Assembly (NCBI GenBank): GCA_037126765.1
Contig: JBBCBC010000016.1
Coordinates: forward strand, 496,001 to 560,000
From: Stenogyne calaminthoides
Taxonomy: Eukaryota > Streptophyta > Magnoliopsida > Lamiales > Lamiaceae
Length of the DNA: 64,000 nt
Direction: 5' to 3'
The position numbers were made by a program, and so were the translations under genes. Shown piece after piece: positions 23,374 through 35,438 of this stretch. The notes beneath the pieces are model-generated. The model was not told the DNA's origin and searched no databases. It saw only the letters and a program-made list of their open reading frames with translations. Within the stretch, counting starts at the first letter, position 1. The number at the start of each line of letters is the position of its first letter.

Positions 23374-25065
23374 ATGGTGCACGTCTCATTTTACCGCAAC
23401 TGTAAGGCCTCTTAGCTTCATGTTTCCAAACAATTACTTAATTGTAGTATTACTAGATATTTACAATTACTTGTCTGTGAATAATGAGTGCTATTTTGTT
23501 GTGCAATTTATAATTCATATGCTTCTTTAAGTCTTCTGTAATATCTGGATGCCTATGCATTTCCTATTTCTTTTCGTGAAAGATGCCGTTTTCTTTTTAA
23601 AATTTTCGATTTTAATTTTGAGTTTATATGTGTACTGGATTAATCTAAACTGGTTTTTTGTTGATCTTTGCACATGAATCTTTACATGTATTTGAACTGT
23701 CCTTTTATCGCCATATAAAAAACGAATCTTGGGAGATATATCACAGCATACGCTGCTCGACCTGCTAATAAACTTAACTGCCAACTAATTTAATTTTTTT
23801 ACAATTAATTGTATTGTAAAAATGTATATTTTCGGTATTGTATCATAGATTCATATGTCATGCAAACGATGTAAAAAGTAGCATTCAATACTAGCATAGT
23901 ATCGAAGTTAACGCTAAGGCATTTACTGAAACTGGATTGATGCCCTTGATAAATCAATGTTCACCAGAAATTAGAGAAAATAGATTACGAAGCTATTCTT
24001 GAGCTGATACCAGAATTCAAATTTCCTGGTTACAGATGGGAAAACATTTAAGAAGCCTCGTCGCCCCTATGAGAAGGAGCGACTGGATGCTGAGCTAAAG
24101 CTCGTTGGAGAATATGGTCTCAGGTGCAAGAGGGAGCTCTGGAGGGTGCAGTATGCTCTCAGCAGGATTAGGAACAATGCCAGAAATCTGTTGACTCTTG
24201 ATGAGAAAGATCCCCGTCGTATCTTTGAGGGTGAAGCCCTTCTTAGGAGGATGAACAAGTATGGTCTGCTCGATGAGAGCCAGAACAAACTCGATTATGT
24301 CTTGGCCCTCACTGTCGAGAATTTCCTTGAGCGCCGCCTCCAAACTCTTGTGTTCAAGGCAGGTATGGCCAAGTCCATCCACCACGCCAGAGTTCTTATC
24401 AGGCAAAGGCACATCAGGTATATATTATTAGATTCTGAAACTTGTGATTTGACATCAGTTCCCCTCTTGTTTCATTCATTGACATGGCTTGTGAGGATGT
24501 TGCCATTTTTATTTATAGTTCTGAATCTCTATGTAGATTCCCAGATTGCATGTAAATAACATTTTTAGCTTCTGATTTTGTTGAATGATGTGAATCTCAA
24601 TTGTGTCATGAAGGCCTTTAGAAATTTATGCATTCCTAGCACTTTCCTAGTGCATTATAAATATTAAACCAGATCAATTTGAATGCACTATTCCAATTTT
24701 TGAGCGTTCTAAGAGTTTGTTTAAGGCATAGAACTTGATCTATTAAGTCTAAAATGTAGCTACTGGTTATAGCTTGCCCCTTATTAGTGTTGTTTATTCT
24801 TTCTGGAGTGCCGTGTCCCTTGCAGTGATGACAAATCTAAATTTCACTTTTGACTGATTCATATTGTATTTCGATATGCAGAGTTGGAAGGCAAGTTGTA
24901 AATGTGCCTTCATTCATGGTGAGGGTTGACTCTCAGAAGCACATTGACTTCTCTCTCACAAGTCCGTTCGGAGGTGGCCGCCCTGGTAGAGTGAAGCGAA
25001 GGAACCAGAAGTCAGCTGCAAAGAAGGCATCTGGTGGTGATGGAGATGAGGATGATGAAGAGTGA
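23374..25065 (+). CDS. RPS9: 40S ribosomal protein S9 (uS4), three exons
   Basis: Exons at 23374-23401, 24036-24417 and 24882-25065 join in frame to give 197 residues, the usual plant length. The protein starts MVHVSFYRNYGKTFKKPRRP and contains LDAELKLVGEYGLRCKRELW, RRIFEGEALLRRMNKYGLLD, an S4 RNA-binding domain (about residues 107-170, ERRLQTLVFKAGMAKSIHHA and RVLIRQRHIR) and VNVPSFMVRVDSQKHIDF. It ends in the GGGRPGRVKRRNQKS basic and DGDEDDEE acidic tail. uS4 binds 18S rRNA in the small-subunit body and helps decoding fidelity and mRNA entry. A 28-bp first exon followed by a long first intron (634 bp) is typical of plant ribosomal protein genes and may carry enhancer function. No irregularity is seen. 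Confidence 0.97.
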
Positions 25066-25902
25066 GCTCGAGTAGCATATTTATATTATGATAATGTTAG
25101 GAAATGGAGTTTCTCTCATCTATTGTGTTATCAGCTTTTTTGGTTGAGATATTTAGCTTTCACTTGTTTTGTCCAACTATTATTGTCATATTTATCTTGT
25201 TTAAGTTTGAACTTTTGCAATATAAGACAGGCCCTCAACTAATCTTCAAGATTCTTTTTGCCAACATTTTCATGTCTTATTGAGTCTAGGGCATGAGACT
25301 GGTTACTAATAGGCACTGATTGATAGTATTTTTATCTGTAGTCTCATTTTAGTTTCAATATTAGAATGGGTAAAATGAATTTCTGAAGTTGTGTATAAAA
25401 TTGTGATCTAGTTTAGTAATTTCTGCCTTTGTATAATACATGGATAAATAATTAAATATGAACTATAAAGAGTATGTCTAGTGTTAAAATTTTCATGTGT
25501 GAAAATCTATAAAATTGTTTTAAATCAATCATTTACATTTTAAATACTAAATAATGAATTCTAAATTGAATTCAATCAATTTTTTACGTTTATCAATTAC
25601 AGAATTTGATTGGAAATTAAATTTTTTTCATGTATGAGTAGACTTTGTCAACTATAAATTGTCCTCTCCAGGTAGCATAGAGGAAGTTTGAAATTGATTT
25701 AGTGGGTCGATCCAGGTTTGTATTAAGTGGGCTGGGTGGTTGATACTGGACTGGGCCTCTGTCCCTAAAGCTGCTTCAAAAGGGATCACTCCATTGTTAC
25801 TTTTTTACTGGGCTAGACAGAGTCTCATTTGATGATATTAGAGCTCTGTATTCAACTTTCTCCTTGAATAAGTGGTCGAATATTTTACTCCTTCCACATA
25901 TC

Positions 25903-25996
25903 TGTTACCTCAACTCTAAAAAAAGGGAATACCTATAGATTCAACTAAGGTATTACCTCAACTTAAAAAAAGGGAAACCTATGGATTCAACTAAGG
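25903..25996 (+). repeat. Tandem duplication, two units of about 47 bp
   Basis: Both units read TTACCTCAACT, an A run, GGGAA, ACCTAT(A/G)GATTCAACTAAGG. The element at 25995 starts at the edge of the second unit. The preceding 25853-25902 segment recurs at about 27173-27235. Confidence 0.8.
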
Positions 25997-27139
25997 CTCC
26001 GTTTGGATGGAGGTAATGAAACTGGGTAATGAAAATCACTTTCATTGATGTTGCTTGATATTTTAATTCACAAGTAAGCAATTGATAACCCTCACTCACT
26101 CAATTCATCTCAAATGATACACATTGTTTATGTTCTAAACAAGCAATAACAATGCAATCAATAACCCTTAGGCCATGATTGGTATGACTGAATGGAATTG
26201 CGGCTGAATAAAATGAATTAATGAATGAAATGAAGTTCTAAATGGAATGATATAGGAATGATCATTCTTATGATTGGTATGACCTAGAAATGAAATATAA
26301 GTATTGGTTAATCTATTTTAAAATTATTATTATTAATTATTAATTATACTTTAATATTAATATTATTATTGATTATTATATATATTTTTAATATATTATT
26401 ATTTTTAGCTTTTTAATATATATTTTTTAAAATAATATTTTTTATAATTACAAAAATAATATTATTATTGTGTTTATTATAATAATATATAATTTTAGTA
26501 TACATATATGTATATTAATATGTTTTTAATTAATGTTGAAAATATGAGTTAATAATAACGTTATATATATATTTTTAATATTTTTTATTATTAATAATAT
26601 ATTATTAAATAATAATATTTTTATTTTATTTTTATTAAAATATTATTAAGAATTCACTTTAATTTACATTTTTCGAGATATAGTATTATTATTAAAAAAA
26701 TATATTATTTATATATATTAATATTATTACATTTAATATGATTATTATTATTATTGGAGTTGATTATTATTTTTATTTTTATTAAACAAATTTTTTAATA
26801 AAATAATAATATTATTAAATTATTATTGTTGTTGTTGGGTAGAAGGTAATAATATGAAATGAATGATAATATTTTTTTGTGGAAAAAAAATTCATTCCTC
26901 AAAATGTGGAATACATAAACCCATGGGGTATGTAAGAAATCATAATTCCTTTATTTTTTGGAATGACCAATCCTAATGGAATTATGATTCCTTCCAAAAA
27001 TACGTATCAATCAATGTATTTATAATAGATTAAGGAATGATCATTCCATTCCTTATCTATTCCAACATATCAATCACACCCTTAGTGATTGACCCCTAAA
27101 GGATACTCATTACCATTCACAAGTCATACCAAACGGGCT
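25995..27139. mobile_element. Tourist-like element, interrupted by a second element
   Basis: The left terminus is GGCTCCGTTTGGATGG and the right, in reverse complement, is AGCCCGTTTGGTATGACTTG. TAA(G) flanks both sides (25992-25995 and 27140-27143). GGTAATGA recurs a short way inside each end. Without the nested insertion it would be about 230 bp. Confidence 0.6.
26171..27081. mobile_element. Nested Tourist-like element with extremely AT-rich core
   Basis: Its ends are GGCCATGATTGGTATG and, in reverse complement, GGGTGTGATTGATATG, with TTA on both sides (26168-26170 and 27082-27084). Subterminal GGAATGATCATTCC-type palindromes occur near both ends. The 911-bp interior (26300-26850) is almost entirely A, T and ATT-type repeats with no coding capacity. 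It sits inside the element at 25995-27139. Confidence 0.7.
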
Positions 27140-27237
27140 TAAGTATATTGTAATTATTCATATGTTATTAGAGTTGTATAGATTGTACTCAACTTTCTCC
27201 CTAAATAAGTCGTCGAATATTTTGCTCCTTCCACGTA

Positions 27238-28264
27238 CACCCTCCGTCCAAAATTTATTTGTACAATTTCCGTTTTGGTTCGTTCCAAACTTATTTGGCT
27301 ATTCTATAAATGGTAAGACACATTTTAACTCAAACCCTTCAAACACAATTTATTTACAATATGTCACTCACTCATACCGTCAACACTTTATCACTATATT
27401 ACTTTATCACCTCTAATAAATATTATTCCACTTTTCAATAAAGTAGAATTGTCATTTATACCTATTGTGTACTAAAATATCGGGTTAAGAGATTTAGATG
27501 TGACTAATGATACTAGTAACACAAACAAGTAATTATGAGATGTGATTTGCATTCATTGCATATAATTGAGAGTTAGAGTAAATGTTCTTCATAAATGCAA
27601 AAAGTAAAATTGCAAGAGGTTTGATGTGGTATGAATTTTCTTAGTATTTGAGGTCATAAATGTCCTCTATTTTTAGTGTGAGGGAGAGTGCAGCTCACTC
27701 TCCCGATTTACAAGTACAACAGGCTGAAAGTCAGCCTGCAGAACATTAAATGTTAAAGGTTTGATTTGACTTGTCCTTGGAGGTTGCGGGAGGTCGCTCG
27801 AGATTTGACGACCGCGCAGACCTTGCTTGCACGTCGACCAAGGTAGTTCCCGAATTAGCAGGGAATTAACCGTTTAAGTACACTGATCGGTCATTCAGTG
27901 CTGCCCTTTGCCGATTTATCTCTGACTTAGGCATGGTTTCGGAAAGATCTTCTGTACTAACTTTCTGACGCACGTCTTGTCGTATTTAATGCTCCGTCCT
28001 TGGGAGCTTTCGAGGTCACCGATCTCGCGGCGTATGAGGTCGCCCGAATGCACCTCGCCATGCGAGATGCGAGGCATTATACTTAAGGAAAATTATAGGC
28101 TTCCCTTAATCTTTCGGTTTGCTGACAGTTGGGCTCGGGCCCACGTCATGCGATATGCACAAAACAATATCCTCAACACTTTATCACCTCAAATACTAAT
28201 AAATAATTCATATATTAAATACCGCGCACACAGTAATTGTACAAATGACTATGAGACGGAGTGA
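27238..28264. mobile_element. Stowaway-like MITE split by a GC-rich insert
   Basis: The left end is CACCCTCCGTCC and the right end, in reverse complement, is CTCACTCCGTCTC; TA flanks both. ATTTGTACAATT follows at a matching distance from each end. Segments on both sides share AACACTTTATCACCTC and AATAAAT. Between about 27440 and 28165 lies unrelated sequence, listed next. Confidence 0.6.
27440..28165. other. GC-rich insert with paired perfect hairpins, possibly LTR-derived
   Basis: From about 27660 the base composition shifts to near 50% GC. Two perfect hairpins lie side by side: GGGAGAGTG-CAGCT-CACTCTCCC (27682-27704) and CAGGCTGA-AAG-TCAGCCTG (27720-27738). CGAGGT and CTCGC motifs recur farther on (28012-28070). 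No protein frame is recognisable. It resembles an LTR or LTR fragment, but I could not find clean TG...CA ends or a 5-bp target duplication. Confidence 0.4.
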
Positions 28265-28330
28265 GTATCTATTATCTCAACCCTAGAAAGGGGTATTTTT
28301 GTTCAAAAAAAATAAAAGCTAGGTGTTATA

Positions 28331-28525
28331 TGCACTAGGTGCACGATACCGTACACTCTATAATGTATTTTAAAAATTTGTAACTTGTTTTATTTGAAAC
28401 TTGCAATTTGTTACATTGTAACATATAACTATGTTTTGTGAATATAGATGACATGTTTTTGCGAATATAAATAAAAACACAAGTTTATAGAATACACTAT
28501 AAAATGCGCGGTGCTCTTGATGCAC
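28331..28525. mobile_element. GTGCAC-ended MITE family member
   Basis: It starts TGCACTAGGTGCACGATACC and ends GCGGTGCTCTTGATGCACA. Inside it has TTTTAAAAATTTGTAACTTG and its near-inverse. It is about 195 bp long and non-coding. Confidence 0.55.
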
Positions 28526-29210
28526 AGCAGAGCTCTCTTTGAGGCAAAATCTTATATGTACACAAGTGACACAAAGTTGGTTAGGATAAACGTACAATTA
28601 AGATGGAAATTTCCTCAAGTTAGAAATCCCAATCCTCTATATATTTCATATTTGTGAAGGTTATGGCGGACACGGCACGGCCCTTTTCTTATCAAATCAA
28701 GTCCATTCTTTTTTAGTCCTTTTCACATGCTATTCTTCTTCTTCATTATTCTGTTATACATATATTCAACTTAGATAATATTCAATTTACTAGTACAATA
28801 TATAAATTTTATAGTTTAAACGAAAGAATCGACCCAAACTAATCCATCAATACTTGTCTTATTGTTAATAATTTGAGACATAATTCGAGATGAAGAAGCG
28901 TTGGGGTCACTCGTGTTTCAATAGAAGCTCCAATTCCTAAACGTCAATGTGAACGTGTGTCATACACTATATTATATATTAATATATGTGGTGATACTTA
29001 TCAATTGGCGCGGTCTACTTCAAATATAGAAATTTAATTAGGAAAAGTAAGTTTAGAGTTGACGTGTGATAATGAGTTTTTTAAATGTTCAATTAGGTAG
29101 CATTTTCCTAATTCTTTTAAATATTGACTTGACAAGTCAAATAATGTGCTTGATAATGTAACGGAACAATTGAGGTGGTTGCCCCGTCGACAAAGGCATA
29201 TTTCCAAATA

Positions 29211-29353
29211 GACATACTTGCATGAGACAATGTCACGGTAAACGAATCATAATTTGAGCATTGATGTTTTAACACTTTTAGAAGGGTGAATGTTGATTTG
29301 TGTTAAATTGTACCACATCTTATGTATGAGACTGTCTCATACGATTTTTTGTC
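29211..29353 (-). mobile_element. GAGACGGTCTCA-family MITE copy
   Basis: It starts GACATACTTGCATGAGACAA, contains CATTGATGTTTTAACACTTT, and ends TATGAGACTGTCTCAT plus ACGATTTTTTGTC. Both ends match the copy at 50431-50611 in reverse. It is 143 bp long. Confidence 0.55.
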
Positions 29354-29362
29354 ATAAACAAG

Positions 29363-29908
29363 ATCGAGAAAAAAAATAAAAAATGGTCCTGTAACTTTGT
29401 CTGAATCCACAAATGGTCATGTAAGTTTTTATTTTATCATTTTTGGTTCTTTTTGTTTCAATTTTAGTCATTTTCATCGAATTATTTAAAAGTTGATCGG
29501 AATTTGATCTAACATTTTATTCTGGTTACGTCATCACTCTCATTTGAACTGTCATTCATCAAGGAGAAAAGCTCTCAATCAATTTCATGTTTTGATTACA
29601 CCTCCTCTGTGAATCGCACAAAATCACGAATTTCATTCATTATCATGTCTAATTTTGAGTGATTTACGTTGAGGCGAGGGTCGAAATCTATATTATTCTC
29701 TACTTCTCACAGAACCCGTTATTTCAATATTTTTTCCGTATTATTTTTTATGCTACATCATATTTTTGGCCATTTTTCGGCCAAAATTTTCAATTTTCCG
29801 GCAAAAATACTAAAATTGAAATTATAATGGTCAAAATTGATAAAATAAAAATTTACAGGACCACTTGTGAATTCAGGATAAAATTATAGGACTCTATGGT
29901 TTTTTCAA
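29363..29908. mobile_element. Element with long (about 80-bp) terminal inverted repeats
   Basis: The left arm (29378-29455) has GGTCCTGTAACTTTGTCTGA, a CACAAATGGTC block and TTTTTATTTTATCA. The right arm (29830-29906) is its imperfect reverse complement. The interior contains a secondary foldback (TTTTCGGCCAAAATTTTC). Long terminal repeats suggest a Mutator-like foldback element, but I could not fix a target duplication. Confidence 0.6.
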
Positions 29909-31000
29909 AACAAAATCTCCAACATTTAATTAGAGTGTCTGTCTTCTTCCTAGAGCTAGAGCATATTACATATTAGTTGTAAAGACATGAAAATAGAGTG
30001 CTAAAATCAGCAAAATGTTCCCTTATATCAACATATTTGGGATTCCCCACAATTGAAAATTTGAGTGGCGGTAGATGTGCCATATGCCATATGCCATATT
30101 AGATTTCATCAAGATAAACTACTCAATTATTATTCGTTATGTCAAGACAATGAGAATAAGACAAGACAAAAGGATAACATAAAACTATAAAAAAAAACAC
30201 GGGGTATTAAATTAAACGTACAACCACTTACGAAATAGCCGCTCATGCCTGGCTAATTAGCTATAGTATAGATGTTTGTATTAATGATGATTTTTAGGGT
30301 TTCATTTTCGTGATTCATATGGCCATTTTTGTCACTTTTTGTTTTGCTTTTGTGTTGGACATGATCGCGTGGGTGCAATTCTCTTGAATGGGATGACCAA
30401 ATTTGTTCCTTTTGGATTAATTAGTTATAGGGTAAGTAAGTTCTATTTGATTTGATTGATATTGATTTAATTATATTAACATATAAATACATACGTATAA
30501 CTTTTAATCTCTTTAATGAGAAATGAAAAAAAGAAAGTATTTGAATCTGCAACCTCCTACTTAAAAAACAAATGATGTAAAAAGTCCCGATTAAAAATGC
30601 TTAGGGCGTTTAAGGCTTATTGGCGGTCGTCGACGATCTGATTTTTTGTTTTAGGTTCTTAGCTAAAGCGACCGAAATCGAGAGCTAGACAATTTAAATC
30701 GAGAGCTAGATGTTCAACATTAAGGTATTATTTGATAATGAGAGACTTTGTTCTTAGAATAAATTGATGATAAGACAAAATTGATAATTTTCACTACACT
30801 AAAATTCCAAAACACAAATTTATTTAGTTTTTTTATGTTAAATTAATTTTCTTGTACTCTATAATGGATAATAGATATAAGAAAATGTGTTTCATTTGTT
30901 ATCTAGATTTAGGCGGTTTTATAATGAATTAATTAATTAATTTTGAAGTGTATTTTTGTTATAATATATTGATAAGTAGTAAATAAAACTCATTTAGATG

Positions 31001-31025
31001 AAAAAAAAAAAAAAAAAAAAAAAAA
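31001..31025. repeat. Poly(A) run, 25 bases
   Basis: An uninterrupted A homopolymer follows CATTTAGATG. It could be a retroposon tail, but I recognise nothing of a retroposon upstream. Confidence 0.9.
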
Positions 31026-32233
31026 CTGAATCGACTAGTTCCAGATTAGTCCTCACTAAATGGCTTAAAAAGGCCATTTGGCCATATCATATCCGTCCCA
31101 TCTGGAGATTTTAGAACATCTTGACCTGAAAAGAAAAAGACACTAGCCTACCCACCTAGCCTTTATGTACGTGCGGTGTATGTATATTATTGAGGGGCCG
31201 TTAAGGAATGGTAAATATATGTAATATGTTTAATCATAATAAATATATTGTTTGATTGATAAAAGAAAGGACTATTACTAGTATTGATGATCGATTAATT
31301 TATCCAATTTCTTTTTGGATTGAATGTATTTTTTAAATTACACTTTTAAAAAATATTTAATGAAAACAAACATGTTACTAAAGTTTCTATAGCTAAAAAA
31401 AATTTAATAACAGAAAACAATCTTTAATAAGAGATTCTTGTCATTAAAATTTATTTACTGTCATCAAAGACGTTTAACTAAAAAAAGTTTACAGTATGAT
31501 TTTGTTATTAAATGTCGATTTTCTTGTAATGTCATATAGGAGAGTGTCACCAATTTGATTTTTTTTTAACATTAACTTTATTTTTAAATTTTATATAAGA
31601 CAAAATGTTGAAATTTTACATTTTTTTGGAGGAATGAAATTTGTGAGAAACGAGGAATTTCCCTTTTTTGTCGGGATGAATCCAATTTTTAAGAATGATT
31701 CTTTTGTACCAAATTAACATCGAATAGATATTTTGTGCAAAGTGCATTTAAAAAAAATACTTACCCACTAAATACATTAGTCATGTTATGTAGATAAATT
31801 GGTAGGGTTAGAGGCATTTGTAGCGGATCCAGGCCAATGGAATCAAAATATAAATTTTGTCATTAACGTCCATTTTGAATCCTTCCCCATTTTTTTAGAC
31901 TTAAACTCTTCAACCAACCATACCCTCAATTCTTTTAAGAGTTAATTTCCACTTTATGTTAATTTCCAAATTTTGTAACAGTTAGTTTTCTGAAGTCCTA
32001 GACACGGTAAATGATGCATCTTCATCACTTAATTTAATTTGTACTCATTCGACAAATTTGACTAAACATGCATCTAATTAATTAGTCGACAAACTCATGG
32101 TGGTTGCTCTCTCTATATTATATATTAATGAATTAGTATATTATTATACATAAATACTAAACTCGGTTAGACGTGCATGCATCTCGTGTGGGTTCTAGCT
32201 CATTGTCTTATACCTATTTCAATTTGAATATAA

Positions 32234-33117
32234 CTAGTATTTTTCACCCGAGCAATGTTCGGTCTCGCATCTATAATATTATGTAATAAATTATAAATTT
32301 ATAGTTCAAAACTTAATTTTTTTTATTATGTAATAAATTATAAATTTATCTTTTAATATAATAATTCTATATATAATTTTTTTTCTTATTTATGTATATT
32401 AATATTATATTGTCAATTTATTATATATAAAATAAAATTTAGTGTGTTGAAACTTAAATTATACATTACATTAAAAAGAATGGTTGTTTGTCAATAGTGT
32501 TGTTAAATTATCTTTTAATTATATAATAAATTAATATATAAATATATTTTTTTTAAATTATTTATGTATATTAAAAAATTATATTGTCAATTTATTAATA
32601 TATAAAAAAATACTAAAATTTTCAAATAATATTGTGTGTTGAAGATGCACTATTTTAAAATTATATATTTGATTAAAAATTTTTTTATGTTTGTTTTTCA
32701 ACATCAATAAATTTTGCAAAATTAAAATTTATTTATTTAATTTTATACAAAATAATTAAATAAGACCACTAAATAAATTAATTCAAAACACATTCAGGGT
32801 GGATGAGATGTAGAAATGGGATGATGTTAAAAATGGGAGTGAAAAAATAGAGAGTTAATCATCTCAGGTGAATTTTTTAATATTTATTAATATAATATAA
32901 ATAATAATGTGGCAAGATTTTTTTATAGATACTAATATATGGTGCAGATATAACAAAATTGAGGAAATGAGGGATTTTTATAAGAGAGGATCCGAAAAGT
33001 TTTTAAAAGTGGGTGAGAAAGTCCTAAAAAAATGGAAATAAAGAGGAGAGATAAATGAGTAGAGAAATGGGCGGAACAGTTTTTTGGAAGACTTTCCTTT
33101 TTTTACACATTTATAGA
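32234..33117 (-). mobile_element. Non-autonomous Helitron
   Basis: On the minus strand the element starts TCTATAAATG, preceded by A, and ends CTAG, followed by T. A hairpin (CCGAAC-ATT-GCTCGG, 32248-32262) lies 10 bases before the end. These are the Helitron 3' hairpin, CTRR terminus and A|T insertion rule. The interior carries two diverged copies of a roughly 175-bp AT-rich unit (about 32280-32640). There is no Rep/helicase frame. The 5' end is less certain than the 3' end. Confidence 0.55.
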
Positions 33118-34297
33118 TTCAATAATGGGGTATTCATGTATTAATTTAATACCAACAAGGCTTAAAATGTAATTTCTGTAAAATGAAAAATATGTGAGAT
33201 ACATATATTTTTAGACCGCGTCGGTGGTGCTCCTAGCTCAACCACCTAATCGAAAAATGAAACTCGATCAAATATCCATTTTGAAATAATTGCAATTAAA
33301 TAATTATTTTTTATAATTGACTGTCTCATGTGAGCAGTCTGGGAAGTGGGAACATCTAAAAATTATACCAAATATTCAACAAGTAATTATACAAAAATTC
33401 AACAAGTAATTATACCAAGTAAAGTTCAACAAAACTGCAGAAAAGTTTATTTCACAGTAAAATAGTGATATGTCACATGTGATATAAATAAAATGAGATA
33501 AAGTTTATTTTAGTATAAAAAAATAATAACATGTGGTGTAACATTGAGATATTTGGAGAGAACATTTTAAGTTTATTGAGTTATTTTATTGTCATTTTAA
33601 AAAAATGTTCAATATAATTTGGGGTGGGCCATTTTGATAAATATTCAATTGAATTTGAGACGGAGATAGTAATTGGAAGTTAGAACGTATGCACAAGCTC
33701 CATTCTAGAGAATATTTTATTGAATTATATATTGGTCATTATATATAATTATATATGTATATTTCATAACATTTCAGCACTGCAATTGAGCACAGTATAA
33801 AACATGACATTAATTTTGATTGAAACATAACTCTAGCTTTATTTAGAATGTGCTGATTAATATGATACTAAACATAAAATGAAACAAGAAACTAGATTGA
33901 ATTAAAACGTGACATTAATTTTAATTGAAATGTAGCGAGTACACAGATCTCATGGCGTGAAATAGTGTCACACAAATCTTTTATATACATATATGGGCAA
34001 GGTGATAATGATTTGTGATCTATAGGAGACAATACTATAAGTTATATGTGTCCTACCAAGTGGTGGGGTTATCTCAATTATTTTGGGATGACAATTCAAA
34101 AATTATTTGAATGCCCTACGTATATTTTCTTGAAAAATCTTATGCCAATTTGCTTTGATGCTTCACAAAAAGTTGATACCCATCTCTATCAACCCAACTG
34201 TGTGCACTTTATAATTAAACTACAACTTGGTTTCAGTTTCTACTAGCTACCACGTACTTTTAGATAGAGTAATGTGTCAACTAATTAGAAAATTTTG

Positions 34298-34429
34298 ACA
34301 CCGTCTCATGTATAAAACGGGATACAACTTAGCATAAATTAACATTCATTTTTTTCAAAATTTTAAAACGTCAATGTCCAAATTATACCTTGTTTCACCG
34401 TAAGACGGTTTCACGCAAATGTGTCTCTC
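34298..34429 (+). mobile_element. GAGACGGTCTCA-family MITE copy
   Basis: It starts GACACCGTCTCATGTATAAA, contains GTCAATGTCCAAATTATACC, and ends CACCGTAAGACGGTTTCACG followed by CAAATGTGTCTCTC. The inner block is shared with 50431-50611 and 58160-58268. Confidence 0.55.
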
Positions 34430-35205
34430 AATTTTTTTTGTGACTATAATAATTTAAAATTAATTATTTCGGTAATATGTGATATACTCTTGTTTAATAC
34501 GGCGAGTAAATGTGCAATCTTACGAGACTAGGTCAGTCATAATATATTTATTTCGACAGGTTATATTTATTAAAGTTAATATTCTTAAAAGAAAAAAGGA
34601 ATAATTAAGATAAATTTTCACGTCAAGCTCGAATTTTGAAAATAAATTCCTCACTTCATCGTTAAATAGTTGTTATTCGATAGTGTTACCGACAAATTAT
34701 CATGCAAGTTTGGTGTTTTTCTGGTTTTGTTGAAGTTAATAAACAAATTTGCATCCAGTTACTCTTTGGTGTGCTGGGGTTATTTTGAAACACACTTTTA
34801 AGTTAAAAAGCATTTAAAAAGAAAAAAATAGAAATTTTCTAATTTTAAAAAGTACTTTTACACTATTCAAATAAATTCACAAACAACTCCTAATTTGGTG
34901 CGGAATGAAAATGACATTATATATGAGGAGAGTATACGCAAAATGTACAGATTTTATTTAATAATGGCCTCTGAATTTAGTTAAAAACAAACAAAAAGAA
35001 AAGGTCGAGGAAAGAACAACTAACTAGACATTTCAAATGGGCCAAATCTTGTTTGGGGCCATATTTGCCCTTTTCTTTATCATGTTACATGTCGCTAACA
35101 ATCAACTTGCATATTATTTTCCTAACAAAATAATAACGATAATAATACTCCTGTATAAAAATTCAATAATTAGATAGAATGAAAATAATAAATAAAACAT
35201 TAATA

Positions 35206-35438
35206 CTACTTCCGTCTCAACTCTTTGTTCACAATTACTGTTTTCTCGTGTTTTAACGAGCGAGTTTTTTATTAGCATTTAAAATTATAAAGTAATTTTT
35301 AAAGAGATATATAATAAATGAGAGATAGATCTATCGTAACATTCTTAAAAGTCACTTTATCATTTCAAATATTAATAAACAAGTCGTTCGTTAAAATACA
35401 AGAAAAAAGGTGATGTGAATCCAGAGTTGATGCGGGGG
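35206..35438. mobile_element. Stowaway-like MITE, degenerate
   Basis: The ends are CTACTTCCGTCTCAACTC and, in reverse complement, CCCCCGCATCAACTC, with TA on both sides. An inner inverted repeat pairs TCGTGTTTTAACGAGCGAG with GTCGTTCGTTAAAATACA, as in the sister element at 39397. Confidence 0.6.

Noticed and set aside
27660..28165. Organelle DNA insertion as the source of the GC-rich block
   Set aside because: I recognise no chloroplast or mitochondrial gene sequence in it, and it has palindromes typical of repeats.
31001..31025. Poly(A) run as a retrotransposed gene tail
   Set aside because: Nothing upstream resembles a processed gene or LINE.
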